Part shown: one piece after another, positions 6,674 to 10,328 of the stretch
Layout: every line of letters begins with the position of its first letter
Numbering within the stretch: position 1 is the first letter of the stretch
Assembly (NCBI GenBank): GCA_009885425.1
Contig: VFKS01000485.1
Coordinates: 1 to 10,328 of the forward strand
Source of the DNA: Novosphingobium sp.
GTDB lineage: Bacteria > Pseudomonadota > Alphaproteobacteria > Sphingomonadales > Sphingomonadaceae
Direction: 5' to 3'
DNA: 10,328 bases
Translations under genes and position numbers: made by a program
Notes under the pieces: generated by a model
What the model was told of the DNA's origin: nothing
Databases searched by the model: none
The model's input: only the letters and a program-made list of their open reading frames with translations

Positions 6674-7060
6674 TCAGCCGATCTGGGTCAGGCTCAGCCC
6701 ATTGCCGTCAGGGTCATTGAACCAGGCCACTTTGGCGCCGCCATCGGGCGAGGCCCAGACTCCGCCAGCGTCTTGCCCAAAACCCTCAAAAATCTGGAAC
6801 TCTGCGCCCTTGGCCCGCAACCCAGCCATTGCGGCGGCCAGATCTGTCACGTGCCAGCCTAGCACCGTGGGGCCCGATCCGCGGTGATTGGGCACGTCGG
6901 TCAGCCGCAAGGGGGTGCGGTTACCCAGATCAAAAGTCGCGGCGTGAGCATCCTCGCCCATCAGCCGCAGCCCCAGCACATCGCGGTAAAACGGCACGGC
7001 CCGGGCCCGGTTCGCGGTATGGACGAAAACGACCGGCTGAGCGGCGGTGGGCAGGGACAT
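6674..7060 (-). CDS. VOC (glyoxalase/bleomycin resistance) superfamily protein
   Basis: The 128-residue product has two beta-alpha-beta-beta-beta modules. The first begins PVVFVHTANRARAVPFYRDVLGL (9-31) and the second VLGWHVTDLAAAMAGL (66-81), ending VAWFNDPDGNGLSLTQ (111-126). The superfamily includes glyoxalase I, dioxygenases and drug-binding proteins. Here the usual C-terminal metal-binding Glu of 'DPDGN..EL' is replaced (GLSLTQ), so a metal-dependent glyoxalase role is doubtful and no substrate is assigned. The start at ATG 7060 is preferred because GGAG (7070-7067) lies 6 bases upstream. ATG 7072 and TTG 7075 are in frame and would add 4 or 5 residues. It leads the two-gene unit with the acetyltransferase and diverges from dxs across an 81-base region that carries an inverted repeat. 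Confidence 0.85.
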   Translation of the reverse strand: MSLPTAAQPVVFVHTANRARAVPFYRDVLGLRLMGEDAHAATFDLGNRTPLRLTDVPNHRGSGPTVLGWHVTDLAAAMAGLRAKGAEFQIFEGFGQDAGGVWASPDGGAKVAWFNDPDGNGLSLTQIG

Positions 7061-7102
7061 GGGCTTCTCCATCAATCTTGCAGAATTTCTTCACCTTAGT
7101 CA

Positions 7103-7117
7103 CAATCGACACGATTG
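7103..7117. promoter_or_regulatory. 15-base inverted repeat in the VOC/dxs divergent region
   Basis: CAATCGACACGATTG is a perfect 6-base inverted repeat with a 3-base centre. It lies 24 bases before the dxs ATG and 42 bases before the VOC ATG, where a regulator could act on both genes. A weak candidate dxs promoter overlaps it: TTGCAG (7078-7083), 17 bases, CACAAT (7101-7106). An operator is the natural reading, but the binding protein is unknown. Confidence 0.4.
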
Positions 7118-7128
7118 AAACCAGCGTG

Positions 7129-7144
7129 TAAGGCCATTGCCATG
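7129..7144 (+). promoter_or_regulatory. ribosome binding site and start codon of dxs
   Basis: TAAGG (7129-7133) stands 8 bases before ATG 7142-7144. This selects [10 protein letters not shown] as the N-terminus rather than the in-frame TTG at 7115, which would add nine residues and would start inside the inverted repeat. Confidence 0.7.
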
Positions 7145-9064
7145 AGCTCCAATCCGGCAACTCCGCTGCTCGATACTGTCGATGTTCCCGCCGATCTGCG
7201 CGCACTGGCGCCTGGCCAATTGCGCCAGCTGGCGGACGAACTGCGCAGCGAGATGATTTCCGCCGTCGGCACGACCGGCGGCCACCTCGGCTCGGGCCTG
7301 GGCGTGGTCGAACTGACCGTGGCGATCCATTATGTCTTCAACACCCCCGATGACCGGCTGATCTGGGATGTCGGCCATCAGGCCTATCCGCACAAGATCA
7401 TCACCGGGCGGCGGGACCGGATTCGCACGCTGCGCAGCGGCGGGGGCCTGTCAGGCTTTACCAAGCGCAGCGAGAGCGAATACGATCCGTTTGGCGCGGC
7501 CCACAGCTCGACCTCGATCTCGGCCGCATTGGGCTTTGCCATCGCCAACAAGCTGGCGGGCACCCCGGGCAAGGGCATCGCAGTGATCGGCGACGGCGCG
7601 ATGAGCGCGGGCATGGCCTATGAGGCGATGAACAACGCGGCGGCGGCCGGCAACCGCCTGATCGTGATCCTGAATGATAACGATATGTCGATCGCGCCGC
7701 CGGTTGGCGGGCTATCGGCCTATCTCGCCCGGCTGGTCTCCTCGCGGCCGTTCCTGCAACTGCGCGATATCGCCCGGCGAATCTCGCGCCGCTTGCCCGA
7801 ACCGCTGCACAAGGCCGCGAAAAAGACCGACGAATTCGCTCGCGGGATGGCGATGGGCGGGACGCTGTTTGAGGAACTTGGGTTCTATTACGTCGGGCCA
7901 ATCGATGGCCACAATATCGACCAATTGGTCCCGATCCTCGAAAACGTCCGCGATGCTGCCGAGGGCCCATGCCTGATCCACGTCGTGACCCAAAAGGGCA
8001 AAGGCTATGCGCCCGCAGAGGCCAGCTCTGACAAGTACCATGGCGTGCAGAAATTCGACGTGATCACCGGCCAACAGGTCAAGGCAGTGGCCGCGGCTCC
8101 GGCCTATCAGAACGTATTCGGCGAAACGCTGGCCAAGCTGGCCGATAGCGATCCGCTGATTTGCGCCATAACCGCCGCCATGCCGAGCGGCACCGGAGTC
8201 GACAAGTTTGCCAAGGCCCACCCCACCCGCGCGTTTGACGTCGGGATTGCCGAACAGCATGGGGTGACCTTTGCCGCTGGCCTCGCCGCGCAAGGAATGC
8301 GCCCGTTCTGCGCGATCTATTCCACCTTTCTCCAGCGGGCCTATGATCAGGTGGTCCACGATGTGGCGATCCAGAACCTGCCGGTCCGCTTTGCGATTGA
8401 CCGCGCGGGCCTGGTCGGCGCCGACGGCGCGACCCACGCCGGTTCGTTTGACATCACGTACCTCGCCAGCCTGCCCAACTTCGTGGTGATGGCAGCTGCG
8501 GACGAGGCTGAACTGGTCCACATGACCTATACCGCCGCGCTGCATGACAGCGGGCCAATTGCGTTCCGTTATCCGCGCGGCAACGGCACCGGGGTGGAAA
8601 TGCCTGCAGAGCCGATCGCGCTGGAGATTGGTAAGGGCCGGATCGTCAAGCACGGCAGCAAAGTCGCCGTCCTGTCGCTGGGCACGCGGCTGGCCGAAGC
8701 GTTGAAAGCGGCGGAGCAGCTTGAGGCCAAGGGGCTTTCGACCACAGTCGCCGATTTGCGCTTTGCCAAGCCGCTCGACACCGCGCTGATCCGCCAGCTG
8801 ATGGCGACCCACGAAGTGATCGTGACGGTTGAGGAAGGCAGCATCGGCGGGCTTGGCGCCCACGTGCTGACCATGGCCAGCGACGAAGGCCTGACCGATG
8901 CCGGCCTAAAAATCCGCACCCTGCGCCTGCCCGATGTGTTCCAGGACCACGATGCGCCGGATAAGCAATACGACCTTGCGGGGCTGAATGCTGGCGGCAT
9001 CGTCGACTGCGTGCTGAAAGCGCTGCGGCATAACAGTGCTGGGGTGGAAGAGGCGCGGGCTTAG
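7142..9064 (+). CDS. dxs: 1-deoxy-D-xylulose-5-phosphate synthase
   Basis: Dxs condenses pyruvate and glyceraldehyde 3-phosphate to 1-deoxyxylulose 5-phosphate. This is the first step of the MEP pathway to isoprenoids (quinones, carotenoids, hopanoids), and the product also feeds thiamin and pyridoxal synthesis. The 640 residues match the usual length. The thiamin diphosphate domain shows GGHLGS (46-51, catalytic H48), [16 protein letters not shown] (75-90) and the ThDP motif GDGAMSAG (150-157) with N178 in ILNDND. The transketolase-like pyrimidine domain shows [13 protein letters not shown] (370-382, catalytic E371) and [15 protein letters not shown] (420-434, with H432); RYPRG follows at 476-480. 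The C-terminal domain includes [13 protein letters not shown] (563-575). No key residue is missing. It diverges from the VOC gene. The small orphan gene follows in the same frame after a single TAG. Confidence 0.98.
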   Translation: MSSNPATPLLDTVDVPADLRALAPGQLRQLADELRSEMISAVGTTGGHLGSGLGVVELTVAIHYVFNTPDDRLIWDVGHQAYPHKIITGRRDRIRTLRSGGGLSGFTKRSESEYDPFGAAHSSTSISAALGFAIANKLAGTPGKGIAVIGDGAMSAGMAYEAMNNAAAAGNRLIVILNDNDMSIAPPVGGLSAYLARLVSSRPFLQLRDIARRISRRLPEPLHKAAKKTDEFARGMAMGGTLFEELGFYYVGPIDGHNIDQLVPILENVRDAAEGPCLIHVVTQKGKGYAPAEASSDKYHGVQKFDVITGQQVKAVAAAPAYQNVFGETLAKLADSDPLICAITAAMPSGTGVDKFAKAHPTRAFDVGIAEQHGVTFAAGLAAQGMRPFCAIYSTFLQRAYDQVVHDVAIQNLPVRFAIDRAGLVGADGATHAGSFDITYLASLPNFVVMAAADEAELVHMTYTAALHDSGPIAFRYPRGNGTGVEMPAEPIALEIGKGRIVKHGSKVAVLSLGTRLAEALKAAEQLEAKGLSTTVADLRFAKPLDTALIRQLMATHEVIVTVEEGSIGGLGAHVLTMASDEGLTDAGLKIRTLRLPDVFQDHDAPDKQYDLAGLNAGGIVDCVLKALRHNSAGVEEARA

Positions 9065-9079
9065 GGAAGAGTTCTGCTG

Positions 9080-9397
9080 ATGATAATTAGTTTCGTTACC
9101 GCTTTACTCGCAGCTGAAGCGCTTCCGCAGGAAGTCAGAACCCGTTTCAAACATGCGGCTACCTGCCGTGTTCACACTCAAATGCTTCCGATGATCGCGA
9201 ACCCTGACCGCGAATCTCAACGCAAAGCCAAGGCAATCTATACCTATTGGATCAAAACCAGTGACAAGCTTGGGCTTGAGGCGGGCTTGAAAGCAGACGC
9301 ATTGAAGTGGGAATATCTCGTCATTCCCATTACGGCAGACGAAACGCTCCTCAACGGATGCGTCAAGGAAGCGATTGAGGCGGGCGCGCTAGGTTAA
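9080..9397 (+). CDS. hypothetical small protein, possible secreted, 105 residues
   Basis: I do not recognise this protein. It begins with a short hydrophobic stretch, MIISFVTALLAAEA, which could be a signal peptide with a cleavage site near AEA-LP. It lacks the usual positive N-terminal residues, so the prediction is weak. The remainder is a mixed, mostly helical-looking chain with Cys29 (AATCRVH) and Cys93 (NGCVKEA), which could pair if it is exported. By hand count the gene is about 51% GC, well below the neighbours at roughly 60-75%, and its codon use is correspondingly AT-richer. That suggests recent acquisition or weak selection. Its ATG lies 15 bases after the dxs stop and in the same frame. 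A purine stretch GGGAAGAG (9064-9071) may serve as ribosome binding site. It ends 10 bases from the convergent NnrU gene. Confidence 0.65.
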   Translation: MIISFVTALLAAEALPQEVRTRFKHAATCRVHTQMLPMIANPDRESQRKAKAIYTYWIKTSDKLGLEAGLKADALKWEYLVIPITADETLLNGCVKEAIEAGALG

Positions 9398-9407
9398 TCA
9401 CGGCCGG

Positions 9408-10088
9408 TCAAAACCACCGCCACACCCCGGCGGGCATCGCGATCAGCCAGCCGTGGGCCCAAGTCGCGGCGAGCCACAGCGCGGTGCCGCCCAGCCATGG
9501 CACAGCCCCGGCCTTGCCCAGCCCGCCCAGCTTGGGCCAGTAGCTGGTCCGCCCTTCCCAACCTTTCCATGCATTACCCATCAGCACTTCCTTCTTGCGG
9601 TCCTGCATATGCGCGCCGACCAGTGCGAGGAACGCCACGGCGAGGCTGAGTACGATCACCCGCGGGGTCGGGCTGACCAGCACGTGCGCGGCGCTCCACA
9701 GCGCGAAGGACCACATCATCGGGTGGCGGGTCACGAAAAACACGCCATGCGGGCCTTTGGCGGCGAGCGCCGCCGCGCCGGGTGCAGGCAGCGCCGGATT
9801 GCCCAGGAACGAGCCGATCAACAACACCGAGCCGGGCAGCATCAGCAGCGTCGCGGCGATCCACGGCCCGTTGGCGAAACCATCCCACAACGGCGCGGCA
9901 GGCGGGACGGCGCGAAAGGCCATCACCAACCAGCCGAACGTGGCAAAGGCGACCAGCGAGTACAGCGCGGGAAACGCCTTCTCCCCTGTCAGCCGCACCA
10001 ACGACGCACGCAGCGGGTGCGACAGCGCGAAATGGCTGCCGACAAATGCGGTGGCGGCAGCAATCAGCGAAACCAATGCGTTGTCCAT
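9408..10088 (-). CDS. NnrU family integral membrane protein
   Basis: This 226-residue protein has about six hydrophobic segments (near 4-20, 40-58, 74-94, 123-138, 143-161 and 196-215). It also has the NnrU hallmark VTRHPMMWSFALWSAAHVL (119-137). NnrU was named from denitrification clusters, where it is linked to nitric oxide reductase function. The same fold includes the plant and cyanobacterial 15-cis-zeta-carotene isomerase Z-ISO, a heme protein. Histidines at 19, 24, 122, 135 and 160 could be heme or metal ligands, but this is inference. No denitrification gene is in view. ATG 10088 is supported by AGGGG (10100-10096) 7 bases upstream. That site overlaps the arm of a perfect 25-base palindrome, so expression is probably regulated there. 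The gene lies 79 bases after the amidohydrolase gene on the same strand. Confidence 0.88.
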   Translation of the reverse strand: MDNALVSLIAAATAFVGSHFALSHPLRASLVRLTGEKAFPALYSLVAFATFGWLVMAFRAVPPAAPLWDGFANGPWIAATLLMLPGSVLLIGSFLGNPALPAPGAAALAAKGPHGVFFVTRHPMMWSFALWSAAHVLVSPTPRVIVLSLAVAFLALVGAHMQDRKKEVLMGNAWKGWEGRTSYWPKLGGLGKAGAVPWLGGTALWLAATWAHGWLIAMPAGVWRWF

Positions 10089-10097
10089 GAAACAACC

Positions 10098-10122
10098 CCT
10101 ATGTTGACGGCGTCAACATAGG
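10098..10122. promoter_or_regulatory. perfect 25-base palindrome, probable operator of the NnrU gene
   Basis: Twelve-base arms CCTATGTTGACG (10098-10109) and CGTCAACATAGG (10111-10122) flank a single central base at 10110, with no mismatch. It lies 10 bases before the NnrU start, and its proximal end overlaps that gene's Shine-Dalgarno. The core TTGAC-N3-GTCAA has the form of a dimeric repressor operator, for example of the TetR type. As RNA it could also form a hairpin that hides the ribosome binding site. No T-run follows on either strand, although the minus strand continues with a T-rich stretch, so a terminator is the weaker reading. Confidence 0.65.
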
Positions 10123-10167
10123 TAGCAGATCGAAACCCAATTGCAACCGGAAATCGCGGAGGCAGGC

Positions 10168-10328
10168 CTACCAGTCGTAAGCCTTGGGCAGCGCGCCTTC
10201 GCTGGGTGAACCCTTGTAACGATCGCGCAGGCGGGTCTGGTGGTCCTTCAGCGGCTGTTCGACGCCATCGATGAACACCATGGTCACGCCGCTGGTCACT
10301 TCCAGCGGATCGCCGTCCCAGATCACCA
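10168..10328 (-). CDS. amidohydrolase family protein (partial, C-terminal end only)
   Basis: Only the last 52 or so residues are in the window, ending ...LPKAYDW before TAG (10170-10168). The segment VIWDGDPLEVTSGVTMVFIDG, followed by VEQPLKDHQTRLRDRY, matches the C-terminal end of imidazolonepropionase-like amidohydrolases. In these the 'DGDPLE' strand and 'VFIDGV' strand belong to the small beta-sandwich domain flanking the TIM barrel. The metal-binding His/Asp residues lie upstream, outside the window, so activity and cellular location cannot be judged; many relatives in sphingomonads are exported. It is on the same strand as, and 79 bases upstream of, the NnrU gene, with the 25-base palindrome between them. 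Confidence 0.75.
   Translation of the reverse strand, partial: VIWDGDPLEVTSGVTMVFIDGVEQPLKDHQTRLRDRYKGSPSEGALPKAYDW

Noticed and set aside
7712..8863. Minus-strand open frame of 383 codons
   Set aside because: Antisense shadow of dxs with no recognisable motif and a composition explained by codon bias on the other strand.
9065..9079. TAG of dxs as a recoded or readthrough codon giving a longer Dxs
   Set aside because: Dxs is complete at 640 residues with a normal C-terminus. The following gene has its own ATG and different composition, and no readthrough signal is visible.
9453..10121. Plus-strand open frame of 222 codons
   Set aside because: Antisense to the NnrU-family gene, which has the hydrophobic segments and signature of its family; the shadow product is Arg/Gln/His rich.
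10098..10122. Palindrome as a rho-independent terminator
   Set aside because: The stem is not GC-rich and no uninterrupted T-run follows on either strand. Overlap with the NnrU Shine-Dalgarno fits an operator better. Kept only as an alternative.
1..10328. tRNA, rRNA, CRISPR array, insertion sequence, phage attachment site
   Set aside because: Looked for on both strands by eye. No clover-leaf candidates, spaced repeats, transposase genes or terminal inverted repeats were seen.

Overview
The window is ordinary, gene-dense chromosome from a GC-rich alphaproteobacterium, most likely a sphingomonad of the Erythrobacteraceae/Sphingomonadaceae type. The assignment rests on GC-rich codon use, the gene order rpe - heparinase II/III - purH - small membrane protein - Fur/Zur, and the recognisable protein families. 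No database search was possible, so the taxon is inference. No rRNA, tRNA, CRISPR array, insertion sequence or phage gene was seen.

Layout. Positions 1-1156 (minus strand) hold an HPr-kinase-like P-loop protein followed, with a 4-base ATGA overlap, by a PqqD-like protein that runs off the left edge. This pair looks like the start of a peptide-modification or HPr-kinase-related cluster. Diverging from it after 22 bases is a plus-strand run of rpe (ribulose-5-phosphate 3-epimerase), a heparinase II/III family protein and purH (last two steps of IMP synthesis), with gaps of 3 and 6 bases, so very probably one operon. After a 132-base non-coding gap come a 59-residue single-pass membrane protein and a Zur-like Fur-family regulator. 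The regulator has a well-spaced promoter placed so that its mRNA should be leaderless.

Positions 6129-7060 (minus strand) carry a two-gene unit: a VOC-family protein, then a GNAT acetyltransferase. Its 3' end overlaps the 3' end of the regulator gene by four bases. Diverging from the VOC gene is dxs, the entry enzyme of the MEP isoprenoid pathway. The dxs/VOC intergenic region carries a 15-base inverted repeat. Directly behind dxs and in the same reading frame lies a small orphan secreted-protein candidate of clearly lower GC (about 51% by hand count). On the minus strand at the right end are an NnrU-family membrane protein and, upstream of it, the C-terminal end of an amidohydrolase. The 79 bases between these two contain a perfect 25-base palindrome that touches the ribosome binding site of the NnrU gene.

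Most of the content is housekeeping: pentose phosphate, purine, isoprenoid and metal homeostasis genes. I see no clear novel system. The best leads are the HPr-kinase-like/PqqD pair at the left edge, the 25-base palindrome at 10098-10122, the leaderless zur-like promoter, and the low-GC orphan behind dxs.
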